DNA of 64,000 nucleotides from Gluconacetobacter johannae. GTDB taxonomy: Bacteria > Pseudomonadota > Alphaproteobacteria > Acetobacterales > Acetobacteraceae. Below the pieces are notes generated by a model that did not search any database, was not told the DNA's origin, and was given only the letters and a program-made list of their open reading frames with translations. Shown here in pieces: positions 54,819 to 62,911 of this stretch; the stretch's first letter is position 1, and every line of letters begins with the position of its first letter. The stretch spans positions 62,001 through 126,000 of the forward strand of contig NZ_JABEQH010000003.1 of assembly GCF_014174305.1 (NCBI RefSeq), in the 5' to 3' direction. A program made the position numbers and the translations under genes.

Positions 54819-55956
54819 CGGTGCGGTGCACGGCATGGTGCGGGAGCGTCCGCCGGGGCGGGCGGCCTGCGTGGGGCCGGCGCGCATCCTGATCGTGACG
54901 GACGCCTGGTATCCCCAGGTCAACGGGGTGGTCCGCACGGTGTCGCGGCTGACCGAGGAATTGCGCGCGGCGGGCCGGGTCGTGGCGGTGGTCGGGCCGC
55001 ATCTGTTCCGTACCGTGCCCTGCCCGACCTACCCCGAGATCCGGCTGAGCGTCCTGCCCGGCCGCCGCCTGGCCCGGATGATCGAGGATTTTCGTCCCGA
55101 CGCGCTGCATCTGGTGACCGAGGGGCCGCTGGGCCTGGCGGCCCGGCGATGGGCGATCCGTAACCACCGTTGCTTCACCACGTCGTTTCACACGCGCTTT
55201 CCCGAATATATCCAGGCCCGGACGGGGCTTCCGACGGGGCCGGCCTATCGGTTCCTGCGCTGGTTCCATGGCGCCGCGGCCCTGACGCTGGTGCCGACGC
55301 CCAGCCTGCTGCGCGGGCTGGACGACCGGGGATTCCGTCATCTGGAATGCTGGACGCGGGGCGTGGATGCCGAGCGCTTCCGCCCCGGCCGGACCGGCTG
55401 CGACTGGCGCGCGCGCTTCGGGGTGGACGGTCCCTATCTGCTCTACGTCGGGCGGGTGGCGATCGAGAAGAACCTGACGGCGTTCCTCGACCTGGATGTG
55501 CCGGGGACCAAGATCGTGGTCGGCGACGGGCCCGATCGCGTCGGCCTGGCGGCGCGCTATCCCGATGCGGTGTTCACGGGCTATCTGGACGGGGCCGATC
55601 TGTCGGCCGCCTATGCCGCCAGCGACGTGTTCGTCTTTCCCAGCCTGACGGACACGTTCGGCCTGGTGATTCTCGAAGCCCTGGCCAGCGGTCTGCCCGT
55701 CGCGGCCTTCGACGTGACGGGGCCGCGCGACATCCTGCCCCCCGGCGTGTCGCCGGTCGGCGCGATCGGCCCGGACCTGCGGCGCAACGTGCTGGCGGCG
55801 CTGCACGGCGATCGGGCGATGTGCCGCGCCTATGTGGCGCGGTTCGGCTGGGATGCCTGCGCGCGGATGTTTCTCGACGCCATCACGCGGGTGCTGCCCG
55901 ACACCGCCCTGCACCTGCCATCCCACGGAGGCACTGCAACCGATTCGATGAGGTAA
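54811..55956 (+). CDS. Family 4 glycosyltransferase (MgtA-like)
   Basis: This GT-B glycosyltransferase has 381 residues from ATG 54811; an ATG at 54835 is also possible. The N-terminal domain begins ARILIVTDAWYPQVNGVVRT, typical of the MgtA/PimB-like group, and SFHTRFPEYI follows. The nucleotide-sugar domain has LLYVGRVAIEKN and the EX7E-type SLTDTFGLVILEALASGLP. It probably adds a hexose to a membrane lipid or envelope glycan. Coupled to the LpxH-like gene. Confidence 0.9.
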   Translation: MPDGAVHGMVRERPPGRAACVGPARILIVTDAWYPQVNGVVRTVSRLTEELRAAGRVVAVVGPHLFRTVPCPTYPEIRLSVLPGRRLARMIEDFRPDALHLVTEGPLGLAARRWAIRNHRCFTTSFHTRFPEYIQARTGLPTGPAYRFLRWFHGAAALTLVPTPSLLRGLDDRGFRHLECWTRGVDAERFRPGRTGCDWRARFGVDGPYLLYVGRVAIEKNLTAFLDLDVPGTKIVVGDGPDRVGLAARYPDAVFTGYLDGADLSAAYAASDVFVFPSLTDTFGLVILEALASGLPVAAFDVTGPRDILPPGVSPVGAIGPDLRRNVLAALHGDRAMCRAYVARFGWDACARMFLDAITRVLPDTALHLPSHGGTATDSMR

Positions 55957-56031
55957 TGGATCGGAAAAACCGGGTTTACCTGCCGTCGTGCCTCCGTTCA
56001 TGCTGCCTGCGCGCAGGATAAAGAGCAGGGC

Positions 56032-56763
56032 ATGACCGTACACGACGAAAGCCGGATCCGTGTCGACCTCGCGGCAGCCTTCCGCATCGTGGCGCGGCTT
56101 GGCCTGCATGAAGCCGTCGCCAATCATTTCAGCGCCGCGGTGTCCCCGGACGGGCGATGGTTCCTGCTGAACCCGAAATGGCGGCATTTCTCGCGCATCC
56201 GGGCCAGCGACCTGGTGCTTCTGGACGCCGAGGACGAGGACGCGCGCCATCGCGCCGACATCGACCCGACGGCCTGGGCCATCCATGGGCAGATCCATCG
56301 CCTGCTGCCGCAGGTGCGCGTGGCGATGCACCTGCACCCGATCCACGCCACCACCATCGCCTGCCTGGCGGACCCGACCATCCGGCCGATCGAGCAGAAC
56401 ACCGCGCGCTATTTCAACCGGGTCGCCACGGACACCATGTACGGCGGCATGGCCGACACCGGGGCCGAGGGCGCGCGCCTGGCCGGCCTGCTGGGCGACC
56501 GGTCGCGGCTGATGATGGGCAATCACGGCGTGCTGGTCACCGCCCCCACGGTGGGCGAGGCCTTCGACGATATCTATACCCTGGAACGGGCCTGCCAGAT
56601 CCTGGTCTCGGCCTATGCCACCGGCCAGCCGCTGAACATCCTGGACGATGACGTGGCGGAGAAGACCGCGCGCGACTGGGAGGGGATCCGCGATTTTTCC
56701 ATCGCCCATTTCGAGGAAATGAAGCGCATTCTCGACCGCGAGGATCCCTCCTACGCCGATTGA
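56032..56763 (+). CDS. Class II aldolase/adducin-family protein (copy 3)
   Basis: This third class II aldolase/adducin protein has 243 residues. The histidine pair sits in AMHLHPIHATT and the later histidine in GNHGVL. The catalytic glutamate is again missing (DPTAWAIHGQIH). It is followed 27 bases later by an NtaA-type monooxygenase and a transporter, so the pairing of this fold with luciferase-like monooxygenases repeats the arrangement at 12.6-15.6 kb. Function unknown. Confidence 0.87.
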   Translation: MTVHDESRIRVDLAAAFRIVARLGLHEAVANHFSAAVSPDGRWFLLNPKWRHFSRIRASDLVLLDAEDEDARHRADIDPTAWAIHGQIHRLLPQVRVAMHLHPIHATTIACLADPTIRPIEQNTARYFNRVATDTMYGGMADTGAEGARLAGLLGDRSRLMMGNHGVLVTAPTVGEAFDDIYTLERACQILVSAYATGQPLNILDDDVAEKTARDWEGIRDFSIAHFEEMKRILDREDPSYAD

Positions 56764-56790
56764 CGCCCCGCCCGCCTGAAGGAGCCGCAT

Positions 56791-58128
56791 ATGAGTGCGC
56801 GACGACATATCGTTCTGGGCGGTCTGTTCGAGGCCAACGGCTATCACCCGGCGGCGTGGCTGATGCCTGGGGCGCAGGATGGCGCCGCGACCGACATCGG
56901 GTATTTCCGCCGCATCGTCCAGACGGCGGAACGGGGCAAGTTGGATTTCTTCTTCCTGGCCGATACGCCGGCGGCGCGGACCGAAGACCTCGACGCCTGG
57001 ACGCGGGCGCCGCTGTACATGAACATGATGGAGCCGATCACCCTGCTGTCGGCCATCGCGGGGGCGACGTCGCATATCGGCCTTGGCGCCACGGCGTCCA
57101 CCAGCTTCTACGAACCCTATAACGTGGCCCGCCTGTTCGCGTCGCTGGACCATATCAGCCATGGCCGCGCGGCGTGGAACGTCGTGACCACCGCCAACGA
57201 CTATGCCGCGCGCAATTTCGGCCTGGATGCGTTGCCGCCGCATCAGCGGCGCTATGACCGGGCCGGGGAATTCCTCGGCATCGTGCAGGCCTTGTGGGAC
57301 ACCTGGGAAGACGACGCCTTCATCCATGACAAGGCGAACGTGCGGATGTTCGACCCCGGGAAATTCCACGCCCTGGACCATCAGGGCGAATTCTTCCGGG
57401 TGCGGGGCGGGCTGAACATGGCGCGTTCGCCCCAGGGGCAGCCGGTCATCTTCCAGGCCGGGGCGTCGGAAACCGGCAGGGAATTCGCGGCGCGGACGGC
57501 CGAAGTGGTGTTCGGGACCGGGGCCTCGATGTCCGAGGCCATCGCGTTCCATCAGGACCTGAAGGGACGCATGGCGCGCTACGGCCGCCATCCCGACGCG
57601 CTGAAGGTGCTGTCCGGCGTGTCCATCGTCCTGGGCGAGAGCGCGGCGCATGCGCGCGAGAAATGGGCCGCCTGGCAGGAGATGGTTCATATCGACATCG
57701 GGCTGATGTACCTGAAGACCGATCTGGAAACCGACCTGTCCGACCTGCCGCTGGACGAAGCGGTGCCCGAACATCGTATTCCGGAAAAATCGAATTTCCA
57801 TCAGGTCTATTTCGAGGAAATCGCCGGGCTGATCCGCCAGGGGCTGACCCTGCGCCAGGTCTGCAGGCGCTACAACCGCAGCAAGGCGATCTTCTACGGC
57901 ACCGCCCGGCAGATCGCCGACCAGATGGAGGAATGGGTCGCGGCGGGCGCCAGCGACGGCTTCATGATGGCGCTGCCGGTCCTGCCGGACAGCCTGACCG
58001 ACATCACCGAAAAAGTGGTACCGGAATTGCAGCGGCGCGGATTGTTCCGCACCGAATACCAGGGCACGACCCTGCGCGAGAACCTGGGGCTGGCCCGTCC
58101 GCGCAACCGTCATGCGCCCGCCGGCTGA
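56791..58128 (+). CDS. NtaA/SnaA-type FMN-dependent monooxygenase
   Basis: This luciferase-like flavin monooxygenase has 445 residues and is related to the protein at 2389. Shared marks are the LGGLFEANGYHPAAW start, GRAAWNVVTT and the C-terminal TLRENLGLARP. An AAGGAG ribosome site precedes the ATG. It needs a separate flavin reductase; the candidates in this window are at 10251 and 62321. With the aldolase-like gene and the amino-acid-type transporter it probably degrades an imported amine- or sulfur-containing organic acid. Confidence 0.88.
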   Translation: MSARRHIVLGGLFEANGYHPAAWLMPGAQDGAATDIGYFRRIVQTAERGKLDFFFLADTPAARTEDLDAWTRAPLYMNMMEPITLLSAIAGATSHIGLGATASTSFYEPYNVARLFASLDHISHGRAAWNVVTTANDYAARNFGLDALPPHQRRYDRAGEFLGIVQALWDTWEDDAFIHDKANVRMFDPGKFHALDHQGEFFRVRGGLNMARSPQGQPVIFQAGASETGREFAARTAEVVFGTGASMSEAIAFHQDLKGRMARYGRHPDALKVLSGVSIVLGESAAHAREKWAAWQEMVHIDIGLMYLKTDLETDLSDLPLDEAVPEHRIPEKSNFHQVYFEEIAGLIRQGLTLRQVCRRYNRSKAIFYGTARQIADQMEEWVAAGASDGFMMALPVLPDSLTDITEKVVPELQRRGLFRTEYQGTTLRENLGLARPRNRHAPAG

Positions 58129-58145
58129 TCGTGCTCTACCACCCG

Positions 58146-59048
58146 ATGCAGCGGCGCGCATCGCCGGCCTGTCCGTGGCTGCGGCGCGTCTGGGCGGTCG
58201 TCTTCCTGATCGGGCTGCTGCTGCCCGGCCCGCGCGCGCGGGCCGGATGCCTGGACGATGTCAGGCGCGCGGGCGTGCTGACATCGGGCACCGGCCTGCT
58301 GGGGGATCGGATCGCGCTGTGGCAGGATCGGGACGGCGCATATCATGGCGTGACGGCCGACCTGTTCCTTGAAATCGCGCGCCGGATGGGCATCCCCCAG
58401 GACCGCTTCATCCCCACCGAATGGCCGACCCTGATCCCCGGCCTGAAGGCCCGCCGGTGGGACATCGTGCTGTCGGACCTCGCGATCACGCAGGAACGTA
58501 TCACCGACGGAAACGTGCTGTTCTCCGCGCCCTATTTCCGGTTGTACGACCGCGTGATCGTGCCGGGCGATTCCCCGATCCGGACCATGGACGACCTGCG
58601 GGGCAAGGTCCTGGGCTCGGTCGTCGGATCGACCGATTCCACGGTGGCGCACGGCCTGGTGGCGCAGGGATATGGGGCGTCGGTCTCGGATTACAACAAC
58701 TGGGCCGATCCCTTCCAGGCCTTGCGTAACGGCCAGATCGACGCCGTTATCCTCGACCAGGAATCGCTGCTGTCCCACAAGGACGAGTTCAGGAGCCTGC
58801 GTGTCATCGGCGACCCGCTGTTCTACCAGGCCAAGCCGGCCTGGCGGGAGGCGGAACGTGCCTCGCCCTACTATCTGGGCGACGAGGGGATCGTGGTGCG
58901 TCCGGCCTGCACCGACCTGCTGGCGGCGCTGAACATGGCGCTGGAGGCGATGCGCGCGGACGGGACGTTGAAGGCGATTTTGAAGAAGAACGGTGTGTGG
59001 GAACCGGTGCAGGATCATCTGCTCAAGCCGCAACCGACGGGGCGATAA
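58146..59048 (+). CDS. Polar amino acid ABC transporter substrate-binding protein
   Basis: This periplasmic binding protein of family 3 has about 300 residues. A basic n-region, hydrophobic core (VWAVVFLIGLLLPG) and RARAGC precede the mature protein; the cysteine could be a lipid anchor. RVIVPGDSPIRTMDDLRGK and VGSTDSTVA are typical of this family. ATG 58146 is chosen; GTG 58131 would add five residues. The ligand may be a sulfur-containing amino acid or related zwitterion. Confidence 0.85.
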   Translation: MQRRASPACPWLRRVWAVVFLIGLLLPGPRARAGCLDDVRRAGVLTSGTGLLGDRIALWQDRDGAYHGVTADLFLEIARRMGIPQDRFIPTEWPTLIPGLKARRWDIVLSDLAITQERITDGNVLFSAPYFRLYDRVIVPGDSPIRTMDDLRGKVLGSVVGSTDSTVAHGLVAQGYGASVSDYNNWADPFQALRNGQIDAVILDQESLLSHKDEFRSLRVIGDPLFYQAKPAWREAERASPYYLGDEGIVVRPACTDLLAALNMALEAMRADGTLKAILKKNGVWEPVQDHLLKPQPTGR

Positions 59049-59052
59049 GGGC

Positions 59053-59760
59053 GTGCACAGATTCTTCTTCAGGGAAGTCCCGGAATATTTTCCCTTCCTG
59101 CTGCAAGGGGCGTGGATCACGCTTGTGCTGTCGCTGGTCAGCATGGCGTGCGGGCTGGCCCTCGGCCTGGCGGTCGCCCTGGGGCGCCTGTCCCCCTACC
59201 GGGCCGTGCGCTGGCCGCTGGATGCCTATGTCGAACTGTGGCGCGACACGCCGCTGATCGTGCAATTGCTGTTCATCTACTTCACCCTGCCGGAATTCGG
59301 CCTGACGCTGCCGGCGTTCTGGGCGGGGGTGGCGGGGCTGTCGCTCAACCTCGCGGCCTACCTGTCCGAAGTGTTTCGCGCGGCCATCGCCGCGATCGAC
59401 CCAGGCCAGCGGCAGGCGGCCCTGTCGCTGGGCATGTCGCGCGTCGCGATCTATCGCCGGGTGGTCCTGCCGCAAATGTTCCGGGCGACGCTGCCGACGG
59501 TGGGCGGATATTTCATCGCGCTGCTGAAGGATTGTTCCCTGGTCTCGTTCATCTCGGTCAATGAGCTGCTGCGGCACGCCAATATCGTCATCGCGGACAC
59601 GTTCGACAGCATGAACACCTACATCATGGTGGGCTTCATCTATTTCGTCATGAGCTTCGGCAGTGCCCGGCTGATCGGGCTGCTGGAACGCCGGCTGACG
59701 CCGCGCCACCAGCGGCACGGCGCCGCGATGCTGCCCGGTCCGAAAGGTGCCGCGGCATGA
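59053..59760 (+). CDS. Polar amino acid ABC transporter permease
   Basis: This HisM/GlnP-type permease has 235 residues. It starts at GTG 59053 (HRFFFREVPEYF) with AAGGG just ahead, after the binding-protein stop codon. The EAA loop is visible (RQAALSLGMSRVAIYRRVVLPQMFRATLPT), as are the segments VELWRDTPLIVQLLFIYF and ALLKDCSLVSFI. It is translationally coupled to the ATPase gene by ATGA. Confidence 0.9.
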   Translation: MHRFFFREVPEYFPFLLQGAWITLVLSLVSMACGLALGLAVALGRLSPYRAVRWPLDAYVELWRDTPLIVQLLFIYFTLPEFGLTLPAFWAGVAGLSLNLAAYLSEVFRAAIAAIDPGQRQAALSLGMSRVAIYRRVVLPQMFRATLPTVGGYFIALLKDCSLVSFISVNELLRHANIVIADTFDSMNTYIMVGFIYFVMSFGSARLIGLLERRLTPRHQRHGAAMLPGPKGAAA

Positions 59761-60533
59761 CCGGGGCCGTGCCCGAACCCGTGCTGGTCGCGCGGGGGCT
59801 GCGGAAGAGGTACGGCGCGGTCGAGGTCCTGGCCGGCGTGGATCTGGCGGTGGCCTCGGGCGAGGTCGCCTGCCTGATCGGCCCCAGCGGCGGCGGCAAA
59901 TCGACGCTGCTGCGCTGCCTGAATGTCCTGGAACGGCCCAGCGGCGGCTCGATTTCCGTCTTTGGCGAGGCGCTGTGCCGGGATGACGGGACGGGTGTGC
60001 GCGTCGCGCCGGAGCGGACCCTGCGCCGGGCGCGCAGCCGCATGCCGATGGTCTTCCAGCATTTCAACCTGTTCAGCCACCGGACGGTGTTGCAGAACGT
60101 GATGGAAGGGCCGGTGACGGTCCTGGGCCTGGACCGGGAGGCCGCGATCGACCGCGCCCGCCGCCTGCTGCGCGACGTGGGCATGGCCGACCGCGAGGAC
60201 CATTATCCCGATCAGATCTCGGGCGGGCAGAAACAGCGCGTCGCCATCGCGCGCGCGATGGCGATGGCGCCGTCGGTCATCCTGTTCGACGAGCCGACCA
60301 GCGCGCTGGACCCGCAACTGGTCAAGGGAATCCTGGCGATCATCAACGACCTTGCACGGCAGGAGATCACCATGCTGATCGTGACGCATGAGATGAAATT
60401 CGCCCGCGACGTGGCCGACCGGGTCCATTTCTGCGACGGCGGACGCATTGTCGAATCAGGCTGCCCGGACGACATCTTCCAACGCCCCCGGACGGCGCGC
60501 CTGGCGGATTTCGTCCGGTCGATTCACGAATGA
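59757..60533 (+). CDS. Polar amino acid ABC transporter ATPase
   Basis: This ATPase of 258 residues is of the GlnQ/HisP type. Walker A is GPSGGGKST, signature ISGGQKQRVAIARAMAM, Walker B ILFDEPTSALDPQLV and switch VTHEMKFARDV. It ends the cassette aldolase-like - monooxygenase - binding protein - permease - ATPase. It converges on a truncated methylase gene. Confidence 0.94.
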   Translation: MTGAVPEPVLVARGLRKRYGAVEVLAGVDLAVASGEVACLIGPSGGGKSTLLRCLNVLERPSGGSISVFGEALCRDDGTGVRVAPERTLRRARSRMPMVFQHFNLFSHRTVLQNVMEGPVTVLGLDREAAIDRARRLLRDVGMADREDHYPDQISGGQKQRVAIARAMAMAPSVILFDEPTSALDPQLVKGILAIINDLARQEITMLIVTHEMKFARDVADRVHFCDGGRIVESGCPDDIFQRPRTARLADFVRSIHE

Positions 60534-60551
60534 TACGGCCGGGACAGGGGA

Positions 60552-61214
60552 TCAATGAGTCAGCAAGAGGCGATCACTCACAACTTCGGCCTCGAGTGTT
60601 TCGCCTCCCATCTGACGACGGCGCAACATTGAACGCCCGACGTTGACAGCTTCCTCACGCGCGAAAAGGCCTCCGGGCCATTCAATCGGACAGGATTTCT
60701 CGCCGGACTTCTTTGAGCCATCGATACTCATCGCAACAAACACCCCCCGTTTCCTGGCGCGTTCAATCGACCTGAAAAGGTCGTCCAGGGTAAAATTCTG
60801 TGCGCCGTACAGGATGGCCTGACTATGCGCGTATGGAGGGTCGCAATAGACGACGTCGCCGCTTCGGGCACGTTCGAGGGATTCCTCGTACCCCCGATGA
60901 AAAAAGGTCGTTCCCGCGACACGCGTGCTCCATTGGGCGACACGGCGCGCAAATACGCCCGGATGGATCGGTTCATGAGCCCCACAGGGAGTAGACATGT
61001 AGCCGTCACGCATCCGAAAGCGGACTACGCCGCCATAACAGGATCGGCATAGAAAAAGTAGATCCGCACCCTGCATGTGTTCCCAGCGGGTGCGATACCA
61101 ATCGACAACCATCTTCGGGTTTTCTTTCAAGGTCTGCCAAATTTCGTCACGCGTCGAATTTACAATGTTCATTTCATCAGATGGTTCTTTCTCGATAGCT
61201 AGGGCGAGTTGCAT
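60552..61214 (-). pseudogene. N-terminally truncated D12-class DNA adenine methylase
   Basis: This is the C-terminal part of a Dam-like N6-adenine methylase. The catalytic DPPY motif is intact (VVYCDPPYAHSQ). The usual N-terminus, with the KWAGGK entry and the FxGxG AdoMet loop, is missing: the frame begins LALAIEKEPSD, which in complete enzymes follows that loop, and a TGA directly precedes the ATG. Upstream sequence in all minus frames looks unrelated. Base composition is visibly less GC-rich than its neighbours, suggesting a transferred, phage-like gene cut by a deletion. Activity is unlikely without the AdoMet loop. Confidence 0.65.
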
Positions 61215-61415
61215 TCAAATGGTCCCCAAGGGTACGGCTGTTGGCAGGCAAGCGCGGACAGGCAGGGTTGCCGAAAACGGTCTGAACCGCCCCGATCGTG
61301 GCCGCGAGGCTTTCGGGACGTTCATCTCAATCCGCCGGATCTATCGTTGCCCGATGACGTTCTGGCCTCACGGCGCATGGCGTCCGTCCGAACCGGCATC
61401 CGTGGAGGCGGCATC

Positions 61416-62285
61416 ATGAAGAAGATCCTTGGCGTTTACGGCAATAACGACGGTCACTGGGTGGGCGACGGGTTCCCGGTTCGCTCGCTGTTTTCCTATG
61501 ACACGCTGGGGCGGCATGCCAGCCCGTTCCTGCTGCTGGATTATGCCGGCCCCTACCAGTTCGACCCGGCCGACCGGCCGCGCGGCGTGGGCGCCCATCC
61601 GCATCGCGGGTTCGAGACGGTGACGATCGTCTATGACGGCGAGGTCGAACATCGCGATTCGACCGGCCAGGGCGGGGTGATCGGGCCGGGCGACGTGCAG
61701 TGGATGACGGCCGGCGGCGGCATCCTGCACCAGGAATATCATTCGAAGGGCTTCACCCGCACCGGTGGTCCGTTCCGGATGGTGCAACTGTGGGTCAACC
61801 TGCCGGCCCGGGACAAGATGACGACGCCCGGATACCAGTCGATCCGGGATGCCGATATCCCGGTGGTCGCGTTGCCCGACGGCGCCGGCCAGGTTCGCGT
61901 CATCGCGGGCGCGTTCGGGGGCAGCAAAGGACCGGCGCGCACCTTCACGCCGGTCAATGTCTGGGACATGCGCCTGACCCGCGACGCGGATGTGACGCTG
62001 GACCTGCCGGAGGGGCACACCAGCATGCTGGTGGTCCTGGGCGGCCATGTCACGGTCAACGGCACGCAGGCGGTGGGCGAGGCCGAGATGGTGCTGCTGG
62101 ACCGCGAAGGGGCCGGCGTGGTGGTCCATGCCGAGGGCGAGGCGACGATGCTGGTGCTGACGGGCGAGCCGATCGACGAGCCGATCGTCGGGCGCGGGCC
62201 GTTCGTGATGAACAGCGAGGCCGAAATCCGCCAGGCCATCGCCGATTTCCAGGACGGCCGTTTCGGCCGGATGGTCCCGGCCTGA
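61416..62285 (+). CDS. Pirin-family protein
   Basis: This bicupin of the pirin family has 289 residues. The metal-binding motif in the N-terminal cupin is visible as GAHPHRGFETVTIV, with GDVQWMTAGGGILHQE further on. Some pirins act as quercetin 2,3-dioxygenases or as redox co-regulators. GGAGG nine bases upstream sets ATG 61416; the longer upstream frame is non-protein-like. An FMN reductase gene follows 35 bases later, so the two may be co-transcribed. Confidence 0.92.
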   Translation: MKKILGVYGNNDGHWVGDGFPVRSLFSYDTLGRHASPFLLLDYAGPYQFDPADRPRGVGAHPHRGFETVTIVYDGEVEHRDSTGQGGVIGPGDVQWMTAGGGILHQEYHSKGFTRTGGPFRMVQLWVNLPARDKMTTPGYQSIRDADIPVVALPDGAGQVRVIAGAFGGSKGPARTFTPVNVWDMRLTRDADVTLDLPEGHTSMLVVLGGHVTVNGTQAVGEAEMVLLDREGAGVVVHAEGEATMLVLTGEPIDEPIVGRGPFVMNSEAEIRQAIADFQDGRFGRMVPA

Positions 62286-62320
62286 CCGGCGGCGGCCAGA
62301 CCACTTAGGGGAGAAACACC

Positions 62321-62878
62321 ATGACCAGGATTCTCGGCCTTTCCGGCAGCCTGCGACGGGGCTCGTTCAATACCGGCCTGCTGCTGGCGGCCCGCGACCT
62401 GGCGCCGGAGGGCGTGCAGGTGGAATTGTATGAGGGGCTGCGCGACATCCCGCCCTATGACGAGGACGTGCGTGCGGCGGGCTTTCCGCCCGTGGTGGAG
62501 GACCTGCGCCGGCGCATTCTCGAGGCCGACGCGCTGCTGTTCGCGACGCCCGAATATAACCGCTCGGTCCCCGGGGTGCTGAAAAACGCGATCGACTGGG
62601 TCTCGCGCCCGCCGCACCAGCCTTTCGACGGCAAGGTGGCGGCGATCGTGGGCGCCAGTCCGGGCGCGCTGGGCACCGCCCTGGCGCATTATCATCTGCG
62701 GCAGGTGCTTTCGGTGGTGGGCGTGTATGTCCTGCCGGCGGCGGAAACGCTGGTCGGCGGGGCCGGCGCCAAGTTCGACGCGGGCGGACTGCTGACCGAC
62801 GAGGCGACGCGGAACGTGCTGCGCGACCGCATGACTCGACTGGTCGATCTCGCCACCCGGCTGGCGCCGCGGGTATAA
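62321..62878 (+). CDS. NADPH-dependent FMN reductase
   Basis: This flavodoxin-fold reductase (ChrR/SsuE/azoreductase group) has 185 residues. Signatures are LGLSGSLRRGSFN and the PEYNRSVPGVLKNAIDWVSRP block that binds FMN. Members reduce FMN, quinones or chromate. It could also supply FMNH2 to the monooxygenases in the window, though it lies next to a pirin, not to them. GGGGAG precedes the ATG. Confidence 0.93.
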   Translation: MTRILGLSGSLRRGSFNTGLLLAARDLAPEGVQVELYEGLRDIPPYDEDVRAAGFPPVVEDLRRRILEADALLFATPEYNRSVPGVLKNAIDWVSRPPHQPFDGKVAAIVGASPGALGTALAHYHLRQVLSVVGVYVLPAAETLVGGAGAKFDAGGLLTDEATRNVLRDRMTRLVDLATRLAPRV

Positions 62879-62911
62879 GGGGCTGTATGGCCGGTGCGGC
62901 AGGGGGATCAG

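Noticed and set aside
54646-58161. A long antisense open frame across the glycosyltransferase, aldolase-like and monooxygenase genes
   Set aside because: It crosses several sense genes with clear family motifs, and its composition is typical of shadow coding in high-GC DNA.
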